Shown here: positions 19,401 through 27,022 of the stretch, in pieces
Position numbering within the stretch: position 1 is the first letter of the stretch
Layout: each line of letters starts with the position of its first letter
NCBI GenBank assembly: GCA_020439995.1
Contig: JAGROY010000137.1
Span: 17,116 to 81,115 of the forward strand
DNA: 64,000 nt
From: Verrucomicrobiia bacterium
GTDB lineage: Bacteria > Verrucomicrobiota > Verrucomicrobiia > Verrucomicrobiales > DEV007
Reading direction: 5' to 3'
The notes under the pieces: model-generated
Told to the model about the DNA's origin: nothing
The model's input: only the letters and a program-made list of their open reading frames with translations
Database searches by the model: none
Translations under genes and position numbers: made by a program

Positions 19401-19724
19401 GGGATACTTGTCAGAGTGCGATTTGAGATTTGGATAATCGATCGCGTAGGCATCAATGACTTTGAGAATTTGCTCCCTGCGCCCCAGTCCGTAAGGCGAG
19501 GCGACCAGCCCTTCGATGTCAAAGCTGTCAGCGTAGGTGAGGAGGTGCACCATTGACTGAAAATCGTCAGGATCGGTGCCGCCGATATCGCTTGAAACAA
19601 GAACGCGATGCCGATGTCCGGTGAGTGCGCCATCGTCCGCGATTGCGGTAGTGTCCGTGGCGAGTAACGAGAATGCGGCCGCTCCGAGGAGAAGAATGTG
19701 CTTTAGTGTGGATGTTTGGTGCAT
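16455..19724 (-). CDS. Secreted DUF1593 (nucleoside hydrolase-like) + GH127 beta-L-arabinofuranosidase-like fusion
   Basis: 1089 residues with a signal peptide (about 1-29). Residues about 38-430 match the DUF1593 nucleoside hydrolase-like family: S45-D-I-G-G-T-D-P-D-D54 is the Asp-rich calcium motif, followed by GLVASPYGLGRR and LVWGGIDDIGQAL. Residues about 446-1085 match GH127: the zinc/thiolate site is visible as E770 and C772 (NETCANIG) plus C846-C847 (SFCCPPN), as in the Bifidobacterium enzyme HypBA1 with its Glu-x-Cys and Cys-Cys. GH127 removes beta-L-arabinofuranose from plant glycans or glycoproteins. Both domains look intact. The gene precedes the TRAP transporter on the opposite side of a 31-base gap, suggesting uptake of the released product. 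Confidence 0.9.
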   Translation of the reverse strand: MHQTSTLKHILLLGAAAFSLLATDTTAIADDGALTGHRHRVLVSSDIGGTDPDDFQSMVHLLTYADSFDIEGLVASPYGLGRREQILKVIDAYAIDYPNLKSHSDKYPTPDALRAICKQGAPDLPDHSGIGEATDGSNWIIECARREDPRPLHVLVWGGIDDIGQALHDAPDILPKLRVYWIGGPNKKWGVNAYNYIEKNHPKLWMIESNATYRGWFVGGNQEGKWNNREFVSTHIAEHGALGKLFVDAKDTIKMGDTPSLARLMRGTSEDPTQPGWGGKYVRIWDGRKAIFDRLTTRDDEVEVFGVTEFALPMPDGYTSNHTATMIFNGGRPPSPGVNEGNVLRFRFSPRDAKVWSYVIKSDLPELDGKSGAVNAVPPSIERTSKPSATHPNWWIDDPDPAAAEGVHPGAKSVNQWREDYLRDFAGRMNRCKAPAKAEASTRPHARVGALPLSEVRWTDGFWKQRFENCRTKMIPTMWELMKGTEYKPFYEHFRIAAGLSEGRYRGAKWNDGDFYKWMEGVTSTLAVEPSEEWEQRLDEIIEVIGKAQREDGYIHTPVLIGARNGDPNARPFSDRFAFEVYNMGHLITAACVHHRVTGKDNFLALAKKTAAFLDTAFSHPTAEQARHAVCPSHYMGLVDLYRITGDPKHLELAKRFLEMRALVTDGGDDNQDRIPFVEQTEAVGHAVRANYLYAGAADVFAETGDPALLSPLTRIWDNMVQKKMHITGGCGALYDGASPDGSNDQASITRIHQAYGRNYQLPNITAHNETCANIGNVLWNWRMFLVTGEAKYMDVAELALYNSVLSGVGLNGKDYFYVNALRQTDPLPAELRWKRLRVPFVTSFCCPPNVVRTVAQVNGYAYAKSDDTLWVNLYGGNTLTTTLADDNKVTLTQESNYPWEGKIRITVPQCGSKPFTLQLRIPGWTTEASILLNGSALQTPCAPGSYTAIRREWKPGDTVELNLSMEPQLIESHPLVEETRNELAIKRGPIVYCLESNDLPEGVRLSNISIPTDIQLEPRYTTDLLDGVTVLEGNVIVRTETDDTWDGKLYRTFKQREAHPVAARFIPYYSWANRGRSEMSVWLPAGNH

Positions 19725-19755
19725 CGATTCAGTGATTGTTAGGAAGCAGGCGGTG

Positions 19756-21078
19756 CTATTTGGTCAGCCCAAACATTTCGGGAAGCCACAGGGACAACAC
19801 GGGGATAAAAGTAATCGCCAGCAGTGCGATGATCATGGCGATAAAGAATGGAATCAGCGTGGGAGTAACCCGGGCAACGCTGATTTTGCCGACGCTGCAT
19901 CCGATGAACAGGCATGAGCCGACCGGGGGCGTGCACAGGCCGATGCAAAGATTAGTGATCAGGATGATGCCAAAATGCAGGCCGGCCTCTGTTTCGTTGA
20001 GTCCGATCAGGGGCGCGAGCTTTTGCATGACTGGCAGAAAGATCGGAGTGAAAATGAGCACTGCAGGTGTCATGTCCATGAAGGTGCCGACGATCAGCAG
20101 GAGCAGGTTAATGGCCAGCATCAGCACGATGGGATTGTCGGCCAGGGGCAGCAGTGCGGCAGAGACTTCCTGAGGGACATTGTGGGTGATCAGCAGCCAT
20201 GCCATTCCCTGGCTGGAGCCGATCAAAAGCATAATAACGCCGGTGGTGATACCTGCATTCAGCAGAATTCGCGGAAGGTCCGGCAGGGTTACTTCCCGGT
20301 AAACGACTACCGCCAGCGCGAACGCATATGCGACTGCAACGGCAGCCGCCTCTGTGGCAGAGAACAAGCCGCTTAGGATGCCGCCCATGACGATCACTAC
20401 CAGCATCAGGCTCGGCACTGCGGTGACAAATGACTGACGCAGCACAGTGCCCGAAATGCGCTCGCCTGCGGCAAGGCCGCTACTGCGGGCGCGTAGAAAG
20501 CAGACGCTCATGATTGCCAGTCCCATAAGAATACCGGGAACGACGCCAGCGAGGAACAGTCCCGCGATCGACACTGATCCGGCAGCGACCGAGTAGACGA
20601 TCATGATATTGCTCGGTGGAATGATGAGGCCGGTGGTCGCGGCAGTGACGGTAACCGAAACGTTGAGCGCGTTCGGGTAGCCTGCGCGTTTCATTTCAGG
20701 GAGCATGAACCCGCCGATCGACGAAACTGCTGCCGAAGCGGAGCCTGAAATGGATCCAAACAGCATGCATGTCAGGGTGTTCACGTAGGCGAGGCCGCCG
20801 GGGTAACGTCCGACCAGTGCAGCAGCGAAATCCATCAGCCGCCGAGCGATGCCCCCTTGTCCCATGAGTAGTCCGGAGACAATAAAAAAGGGAATCGCCA
20901 GCAGTGGAAAGCTGTCGATACCGTTCGCGAGTTTCATTGCCACCAGATATCCGGGATCGTAACCCGCCGCGAGCACGCCCAGAAAGGTGGCCATGGCGAT
21001 GCTCACGGCGATGGGAACATCCAGTGCGAGCAGCAGTACGAAACCGAGCATCAGGATGGCGACGACGGGTTCTATCAT
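19756..21078 (-). CDS. TRAP transporter large permease (DctM family)
   Basis: 440 residues from the ATG at 21078, whose ATGA overlap with the small-permease stop fixes the start; the longer open frame to 21462 overlaps that gene and reads as noise. It has the 12-helix DctM pattern: PFFIVSGLLMGQGGIARRLMDFA, GSISGSASAAVSSIGGFMLPEMKRAGY, TTGLIIPPSNIMIVY and GTFMDMTPAVLIFTPIFLPV. DctM carries out sodium-driven solute transport using ligand handed over by DctP. Last gene of the dctP-dctQ-dctM unit, directly upstream of the DUF1593-GH127 gene. The solute is probably an organic acid such as a uronate, judged from context only. Confidence 0.95.
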   Translation of the reverse strand: MIEPVVAILMLGFVLLLALDVPIAVSIAMATFLGVLAAGYDPGYLVAMKLANGIDSFPLLAIPFFIVSGLLMGQGGIARRLMDFAAALVGRYPGGLAYVNTLTCMLFGSISGSASAAVSSIGGFMLPEMKRAGYPNALNVSVTVTAATTGLIIPPSNIMIVYSVAAGSVSIAGLFLAGVVPGILMGLAIMSVCFLRARSSGLAAGERISGTVLRQSFVTAVPSLMLVVIVMGGILSGLFSATEAAAVAVAYAFALAVVVYREVTLPDLPRILLNAGITTGVIMLLIGSSQGMAWLLITHNVPQEVSAALLPLADNPIVLMLAINLLLLIVGTFMDMTPAVLIFTPIFLPVMQKLAPLIGLNETEAGLHFGIILITNLCIGLCTPPVGSCLFIGCSVGKISVARVTPTLIPFFIAMIIALLAITFIPVLSLWLPEMFGLTK

Positions 21079-21611
21079 GGTGTGTCCGAAGGGGTGCGGG
21101 GCGATAGCAGATCGCGCACACTTTGAATCAAAATAAAGCATCCGGACAGGGGCACGGCCAGATAAACGAATCCCCGGGGGATGCCCAGAGCCGGGGTCAT
21201 TTGGCCGGAGGCAAAGGTACGGCTGGTGAGCTGCCATCCGCCGTAGAGCAGGACGACTGCCGTGAACGTGATGACGATGAGCCGGGCTAGAATAGTGAAA
21301 ATGGGGCGGGTGCCCGGATGGAATTTGTCGATCAGCCAGTCGATGCCGATGTGGGCCCGCTTTGAAAAACCGAGTGCCGAGCCGAACATAGCCACCCAGA
21401 CCAGCAGGAAGCGCGCGAGTTCCTCCGTCCACTGTGCCTGGCCATTGGGCAGGATGCCCCATTGCAGCTTAGTATTCAGATTCCCGAGCCAGCGCGAGCC
21501 CACGCCCCAGAGCACGTCCAGCACCAGCGCCGCCATGAGCACGATGATCAGGCCGCTCAGTGCCCTGACAAGTAGCCCTTCTTTCGGGGAGTTGGCATTG
21601 CTTTCGCTCAT
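21075..21611 (-). CDS. TRAP transporter small permease (DctQ family)
   Basis: 178 residues with four membrane helices. The family core is visible: EELARFLLVWVAMFGSALGFSKRAHIGIDWL. DctQ is the small membrane partner that binds DctM. Its ATG at 21611 overlaps the dctP-like stop (TAATG) and its own stop overlaps the DctM start (ATGA), so the three genes are translationally coupled. The order P-Q-M is typical. The sequence seems intact, with a longer N-terminus (MSESNANSPKEG) than the minimum. Confidence 0.93.
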   Translation of the reverse strand: MSESNANSPKEGLLVRALSGLIIVLMAALVLDVLWGVGSRWLGNLNTKLQWGILPNGQAQWTEELARFLLVWVAMFGSALGFSKRAHIGIDWLIDKFHPGTRPIFTILARLIVITFTAVVLLYGGWQLTSRTFASGQMTPALGIPRGFVYLAVPLSGCFILIQSVRDLLSPRTPSDTP

Positions 21612-22681
21612 TATTTCACGCTTCGGATTCTTTCCACCAATTCGCCAACGACTCCGCGCGCGAATTCATCGTAAACCGGTTCAACTTTTTTCATGAATAG
21701 TGCAATGTCAGGCTCGAATACCTCCACTCCCTCTTTCGACTTCGCCTGCTCAAGACTCTCATGGCTCTTCTCTGCCCAGAGTTCGCGCTGATAAGTGCTT
21801 GAGTCCATTGATGCCTGCTTCAACCACTGGCGTTGCTCGGAGGTCAGGCTTTTCCACACCGTCGTGCTTATCAACAAGAGATCCGGCACGCGAGTGTGGG
21901 CGTCGAGGGTGAAAAACTTGCACACCTCTGAGTGCTTGTTTGAGACAAAGCTCGGCGGGTTGTTTTCCGCGCCATCGACCACTCCCTGCGCCAGGGCGGA
22001 ATACAACTCACCCCATGCGATAGGAGTCGGCGACCCACCTAACGCTTCCACCATTTTCATCGCCACAGGGCTGCTCTGCACGCGGATTTTCATCCCGCGT
22101 AGATCGTCTGGAGTGCGGATCATGCGGGTTTTGCTATAAAAATTTCGGCTGCCCGCATCGTAGTAGCACAGGCCATGCAGCCCGCTGCCTTCCGCACATG
22201 TCAGCAGTTCCTCGCCGATCTCTCCGTTGAGCGTTTTCCAGAGGTGATCTTCGCTCTCGAAGAGGTAGGGCAGCCCGAACACCTTCATCTCTTCCACAAA
22301 TCCCTCCAGTGGCGCGGAGGATGTCTTTGTCATCGCCAGTTGACCGTTTTGCAGCTGCTCGATGCACTCGGTCTCACTTCCGAGTTGTCCGCTCGGATAA
22401 ATATCAATCCGCATCGTATCGTCTGACAGTTCAACCACCCGTTCAGCCATGCGCAGCATCGCCAGATGAACCGGGTGTGCCGGATCAAGGCTGTGCGCCA
22501 GTTTCAAAGTAACACGTCCGCTGGAGGCGGAACCCTTGCCGTTTTCCGAACGCGTCAGAACCGCAAAGCAAACCGTGGCAAGCAGTAGGCCCACGAGAAT
22601 GCCTCCCACAAAGAGCGACAGTCGTGCGCCCAGAATTCTGGTCGGAGCAGTGGGGGGGGGCTTCGATGGGGGGGAGGGCAT
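21611..22681 (-). CDS. TRAP transporter substrate-binding protein (DctP family)
   Basis: 356 residues from the ATG at 22681. The N-terminus is a Pro-rich stretch followed by one hydrophobic segment (about 21-43, LSLFVGGILVGLLLATVCFAVL), so the protein may remain anchored rather than free in the periplasm. The body is DctP: VTLKLAHSLDPAHPVHLAM, YPSGQLGSETECIEQLQNGQ, and the ligand-site segment DLRGMKIRVQSSPVAMKMVE with the conserved Arg that binds a carboxylate, then PIAWGELYSALAQGVVDGAENN. First gene of the TRAP unit. A 21-residue open frame related to the pectate lyase gene lies just upstream. Confidence 0.94.
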   Translation of the reverse strand: MPSPPSKPPPTAPTRILGARLSLFVGGILVGLLLATVCFAVLTRSENGKGSASSGRVTLKLAHSLDPAHPVHLAMLRMAERVVELSDDTMRIDIYPSGQLGSETECIEQLQNGQLAMTKTSSAPLEGFVEEMKVFGLPYLFESEDHLWKTLNGEIGEELLTCAEGSGLHGLCYYDAGSRNFYSKTRMIRTPDDLRGMKIRVQSSPVAMKMVEALGGSPTPIAWGELYSALAQGVVDGAENNPPSFVSNKHSEVCKFFTLDAHTRVPDLLLISTTVWKSLTSEQRQWLKQASMDSSTYQRELWAEKSHESLEQAKSKEGVEVFEPDIALFMKKVEPVYDEFARGVVGELVERIRSVK

Positions 22682-23337
22682 GATAAGAGGGAGCAGCTTT
22701 GAAAAACTGTGCGAAAACTTCAAGCGCCAAGCGGAGAATGACCGGTTATGTTTCACTTGCCACCTGTATTGCCGGAAATGGTTCCTGCATTTCCGGGTGA
22801 AAATCACCGATGATCGCTATTTCCTCACAGCGGTCATTGCGTGACTGATTCCTCTGGATGCGATGTTCTTGCAAGCATCGTTCCGGTGCCTGTTACCGCA
22901 TCATCGAATGCGATGTCCCTCTTGCCCCGGGAGACAGCGGTGTTCCGCTATTCAACGGTGACGCTAATCTTCTCGGATTGCAGGGCGTGGTTAGGGGGCG
23001 TTCGCTCCGCTTGGGTCGCAAGCTCAAAGCGGTCTCCAACCGTGCCAGCGCCGTCGCGCCGGACTGGTAGTGGATTCAGGAATTGCTCGACGCTGATCGG
23101 GCTGCGCAAAAGCGGTGGGTAAAGTGAGAGGATATTTCGGATGATGGTGCGCACGACCGCCCAGGCCCACGGATTGGAATTTGCGACTTTGGTCGAAGGT
23201 ATTTCCAGAGGCCTCTCGTTCCGTGAAAGTGTGCCAGGGCCTGGATATCCTGCTTTGATTTCTGCCGGAGAACTTCGAAAGGAGCGGGGGCGTAAATGAA
23301 CTTGTTCTAAATGTGTGCATGTCGGATGGTGGATGAA
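22682..23337. other. Intergenic region between dctP-like and pectate lyase-like genes
   Basis: This 656-base gap separates divergent genes. It contains a short sequence almost identical to part of the pectate lyase gene (22757-22799) and, at about 22975-23045 on the minus strand, a coding-like stretch with AERTPPNHALQ that recalls a dispersed repeat of PVC genomes. I saw no convincing RNA gene, terminator or promoter. Reading frames here are broken or lack family resemblance. Confidence 0.6.
22757..22799 (+). repeat. Relic copy of pectate lyase leader sequence (partner at 23467-23509)
   Basis: These 43 bases match 23467-23509 at 39 positions, with a constant offset of 710 bases. The second copy encodes residues 44-57 of the pectate lyase-like protein (LPPVLLEMIPAFPG); this copy would read LPPVLPEMVPAFPG and then diverges and meets a stop at 22810. 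It looks like the remains of a partial or decayed paralogous gene. Confidence 0.75.
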
Positions 23338-25464
23338 ATGACAAGCTATCAACCATTTCGCGCCTGTTTCCTCGGGGCATTGGCACTCGCTGGTGCAAGT
23401 TTGCTTTCGAATGCTGCGGCCCAGGAAGCAAAATCGCAGGCATCGACGCCGGGGCAAGTGCCTCCGTTGCCTCCTGTATTGCTGGAAATGATTCCTGCAT
23501 TCCCGGGTGCATGGGGCGGGGGAATGTTTACCACTGGTGGTCGCGGTGGCCGGGTGATCGCGGTTACGAATTTGAACGACAGTGGCGAGGGCAGTTTTCG
23601 CGCAGCGATTGAGGCAGAGGGTCCGCGCATTGTTGTGTTTCGCGTCGCGGGGATCATTTACTTGGACAGCGCCATAGATATCGACAATCCTGACATTACC
23701 ATCGCCGGGCAGTCGGCTCCGGGTGACGGCGTTTGTCTGGCTCACGATTCGGTCAATATTAACACTAACAATGTGATTATGCGCCATCTGCGCGTGCGGC
23801 GTGGTCGTCCGGAAGGCGGGCAGGGATCGGACAATATCGGTGGGAATCCCGAGAGCCAGATCATCGTTGACCATTGTTCCGCCAGTTGGGGAATGGATGA
23901 AAATCTGTCGCTCTATCGGCACATGAAATACCGGGAAGGGAAAACGGATCTCAAGTTTCCGGTTAAGAATCTGACTGTGCAGTACTGCATTTCCAGTGAG
24001 GCATTGAACGCAAAGAACCACGCCTTCGGAGGTACATGGGGTGGGCTGGACGCAACGTTTCACCACAATCTTCTGGCCTGTAACACCGGTCGGAATCCGT
24101 CGATCGGAATGGGTGGCGAGTTCGACTACCGCAACAACGTGGTATTCAATTGGCGTCACCGGACGATGGACGGTGGCGATGAAACATCGATGATCAATGT
24201 CATCAACAACTACTACAAGCCTGGCCCTGCAACCAATGCCAACATGCGCAATGTGATGGTGCGCATTGAGCAGCGCGACCAGTACTCGCCCGGTCGATTG
24301 TTCGAAGCGGGCAACTGGTATCCGCTCGGAATTAAGCGTCCGGGAAAATGGTATGTGGCGGGAAACGTGTTCGAGGAATATCCCGAAATCACTACTGAAA
24401 ACTGGAAGGGAATGCAGGGGCCGGAAGAATTGGCCAGGGTGAATACCGCCTTTGAGGGCTGGCCGGTAAACCAGCAGTCGGCCGAGGATGCGTATGAGGC
24501 AGTGCTTGCCAGTGCGGGTGCCACTCTGCCCCGGCGCGATGCTGTAGATGCCCGTGTCATCGAGGCCGTTCGCACCGGCAAAGTGCACAACGAAGACGGC
24601 ATTGTCAGGGATCCGAAAGAAGTCGGTGGCTATCCCGACTACACTTTCGATGCCACTGCTGTACCGGTTGATGGTGACGGCGACGGTATGCCGGACAAGT
24701 GGGAAATGGCGAATGGCCTCAAGTTTGACGATCCCTCTGATGGTTCCACGGACAGCGATGCCGATGGATACACGAATGTGGAGGAATTTCTCAATGGCAC
24801 CGATCCACAGGAAGCGATCGATTACCGCAATCTGGGCAACAACGTCGATTCCAATAGTGGTGGGAAGATCACCGTTCAGACGTCCAGTTTGAATATGGAT
24901 CCCGCATATACCAAAGTCTTGATCGCTCGTGCGGAAAAGATTATCGATGGAATGGAGGTCGAGGATTCTGCCAGGCGGTTGAACGTCCGTGATCTTATCG
25001 TCGCCCAGTATCGTACGCTGAGTTCCATTCACGATCAGCGGAATGCGGATCTCGCTTCTGCGGAAACTGCGAATATTAAAGAGGAGATCCGGTCAGAAGC
25101 CAAGGGCAAGGTAGACCTGCTGCACGCGTCTTACATCGCAGCTTTGGGTAAGGAGCTAAGAACTGAGCAAGTGAAGCAGGTAAAAGATGGAATGACTTAC
25201 GGCGTGGTCGATCTCACATACGCAGTCTATCTGAAGATGCTTCCGGAGCTCACCGATGAGCAGAAGGCCACGATCATGAAGAATCTCGTCGAAGCACGGG
25301 AACTGGCGATGGACGGAGGATCCGCGAAAGAGAAGCACGAGATTTTCGGTAAGTACAAGGGCCGCATTAACAATTACCTTTCCAGAGAAGGATACGATCT
25401 TAGAACCGCATCCAAGGCGATGGAGGCAAAGTCATCGAAGGTTGGGAGTTTCCACAGTTTCTAG
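23338..25464 (+). CDS. Secreted PL1-like pectate lyase with calcium-binding repeat and DUF3826 tail
   Basis: 708 residues from the ATG at 23338, which places a signal peptide (1-28, ending NAAAQ) at the N-terminus; an in-frame ATG at 23326 is also possible. Residues about 51-400 show right-handed beta-helix pectate lyase features: FPGAWGGGMFTTGGRGGRVIAVTNLNDSG, ITIAGQSAPGDGVCL, IIVDHCSASWGMDE and YRNNVVFNWRHRTMDGG. Residues about 460-505 are Asp-rich repeats (DGDGDGMPDKWE, DSDADGYTNVEEF), probably calcium-binding. Residues about 520-700 match DUF3826, a helical domain often seen with pectin genes. It probably cleaves polygalacturonan or a related uronate polymer outside the cell. Sits divergent from the TRAP unit. 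Confidence 0.9.
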   Translation: MTSYQPFRACFLGALALAGASLLSNAAAQEAKSQASTPGQVPPLPPVLLEMIPAFPGAWGGGMFTTGGRGGRVIAVTNLNDSGEGSFRAAIEAEGPRIVVFRVAGIIYLDSAIDIDNPDITIAGQSAPGDGVCLAHDSVNINTNNVIMRHLRVRRGRPEGGQGSDNIGGNPESQIIVDHCSASWGMDENLSLYRHMKYREGKTDLKFPVKNLTVQYCISSEALNAKNHAFGGTWGGLDATFHHNLLACNTGRNPSIGMGGEFDYRNNVVFNWRHRTMDGGDETSMINVINNYYKPGPATNANMRNVMVRIEQRDQYSPGRLFEAGNWYPLGIKRPGKWYVAGNVFEEYPEITTENWKGMQGPEELARVNTAFEGWPVNQQSAEDAYEAVLASAGATLPRRDAVDARVIEAVRTGKVHNEDGIVRDPKEVGGYPDYTFDATAVPVDGDGDGMPDKWEMANGLKFDDPSDGSTDSDADGYTNVEEFLNGTDPQEAIDYRNLGNNVDSNSGGKITVQTSSLNMDPAYTKVLIARAEKIIDGMEVEDSARRLNVRDLIVAQYRTLSSIHDQRNADLASAETANIKEEIRSEAKGKVDLLHASYIAALGKELRTEQVKQVKDGMTYGVVDLTYAVYLKMLPELTDEQKATIMKNLVEARELAMDGGSAKEKHEIFGKYKGRINNYLSREGYDLRTASKAMEAKSSKVGSFHSF

Positions 25465-25686
25465 ATTTTCGATGTTAGCGGGCAGCGCTCTGGCCAGTTT
25501 TCAGAGGTAGTGCCGGAGGGGAATTGCCTCGTAACGGTGTCGGTGGGGAAATGCTGATGCAGCCGCGCCGATACTGTTAGTAGGATTGTCGGAAGAATAA
25601 ATGTCGCGACAACTTGATCCTCTCTGAGCCCAAAGAGAGATAGGGCAAAAGCGATTGTGCCGTCGAGCAGATTATCACGGAGATCC

Positions 25687-26739
25687 TTAGCAGGAAACCG
25701 CCTCACTGCTCTGATTTCTCTGGATTTTTTTCAGAGTGCGGAAGCTGATCAGTTTCTTGTTCTGCTCATCCCAAAGCCTGTAGGTGATCGACTTCAAGCT
25801 GACAAGGAAGCCCAGCGGTTCGACCTCCTGAAACAACGGATCGGACCGGTGGCATCGCTCAAGATTGTAGTTGGGGATTCTGGAGCTGAGGTGATGGATG
25901 TGATGGAATCCAATATTGCCGGAAAACCACTGCAGAATTTTTGGCAGTTTGTAGAACGAGCTGCCTTGCAGCGCAGCAGCAGTGTAGTCCCACTCATCGC
26001 TATGCTCCCAGTAGGCATCTTCGAACTGGTGTTGAACGTAGAACAACCACACTCCACCTGAGCCAGCGACGGCCATGGTGGTCAGCTGAATGATCAGCCA
26101 TGGACCGAATCCGAACAAGGCAATCAGTCCTGAAACCATTGCGAGTACCGCAAGGTTCATGATCCACACAGAACGCTTTTCCCGTGGCTTCGCCGATGAT
26201 GTGGGGATGCGCTGCACGATCAGAAAGAGAACCAGAGGAGCAATGACGAACAGGATCACAGGATTGCGGGCAAGGCGATAGGCGAACTTCTTCCATCTGG
26301 ATGCTTCAAGGTATTCCTGCACTGTCAGAGTCCAGATGTCACCCATGCCGCGACGGTCCAGGTCCCCCACAGTTGCGTGATGAACAGAGTGCTCCCAACG
26401 CCAGTGGTGGAACGGGGTGAACGTCAGCAGTCCGCTGACAAATCCCCAGAAATGATTCGCACGGCGAGACTCAAAGAAAGAGCCGTGTCCACAGTCGTGA
26501 AAGATGATGAAAACGCGAATGAGCAGCCCACCTGCGAGAATTGCCAGAGGTACTGTCAACCACCACGAAACCGACAAGCTCAAATACATGAGAGCCCACA
26601 TCACCAGGTAGCTTCCGACGGAATTCACTATCTGCCAGCTGGCGCGCCAGAAGCTGGGTTTCTCGTACTTTGCCACGAGTGACTTCCATTTGGCTGTCGA
26701 CTCGCGGTGAATTTGCTTTTTGTCAGGCTTCGTATTCAT
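25687..26739 (-). CDS. Fatty acid desaturase (delta-12/omega-6-like membrane di-iron enzyme)
   Basis: 350 residues. The three histidine boxes that bind two irons are present: HDCGH at 81-85, HSVHH at 117-121 and HHIHH at 279-283. Hydrophobic pairs flank them (VGSYLVMWALMYLSLSVSWWL, NPVILFVIAPLVLFLI, IALFGFGPWLII). Family stretch WRWEHSVHHATVGDLDRRG and FSGNIGFHHIHHLSSRIPNYNL support assignment to acyl-lipid desaturases. These insert double bonds in membrane lipids, often in response to cold. The gene is single, with no adjacent electron donor. The C-terminal end overlaps a short frame (25461-25706) I do not regard as a gene. Confidence 0.93.
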   Translation of the reverse strand: MNTKPDKKQIHRESTAKWKSLVAKYEKPSFWRASWQIVNSVGSYLVMWALMYLSLSVSWWLTVPLAILAGGLLIRVFIIFHDCGHGSFFESRRANHFWGFVSGLLTFTPFHHWRWEHSVHHATVGDLDRRGMGDIWTLTVQEYLEASRWKKFAYRLARNPVILFVIAPLVLFLIVQRIPTSSAKPREKRSVWIMNLAVLAMVSGLIALFGFGPWLIIQLTTMAVAGSGGVWLFYVQHQFEDAYWEHSDEWDYTAAALQGSSFYKLPKILQWFSGNIGFHHIHHLSSRIPNYNLERCHRSDPLFQEVEPLGFLVSLKSITYRLWDEQNKKLISFRTLKKIQRNQSSEAVSC

Positions 26740-27022
26740 TCAAAAATCTTTGCAAGGGCAATTTATAAATCGGGCGTATCCTAAGCACGCAATCGCTTCT
26801 GAGCAAGTGCGGGTGCGGCCTTTGAAATTTTGCACTCAACTCAAGGAATCCGCTGCTATTGTAGACCAGAACCAGAACGCATGCAGCCAGAGTTCCGAGG
26901 GAATTCGGCGGATCAACAATTTTTGGGATTTGATGTGCAATCGCTGCGTAGAGGGGCTTCGGAGAGCATATCTCAATTATGAGAATGGATTCGCCGCGAA
27001 GGCAACGCCTGGCGCTGCACGG

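Noticed and set aside
22948..25032. Long minus-strand open frame (694 codons) opposite the pectate lyase gene
   Set aside because: It is antisense to a clearly coding gene with PL1 motifs and its own translation lacks domain patterns.
25461..25706. 81-codon minus-strand frame downstream of the desaturase gene
   Set aside because: Overlaps the desaturase end, has no recognisable motif and no good ribosome-binding site.
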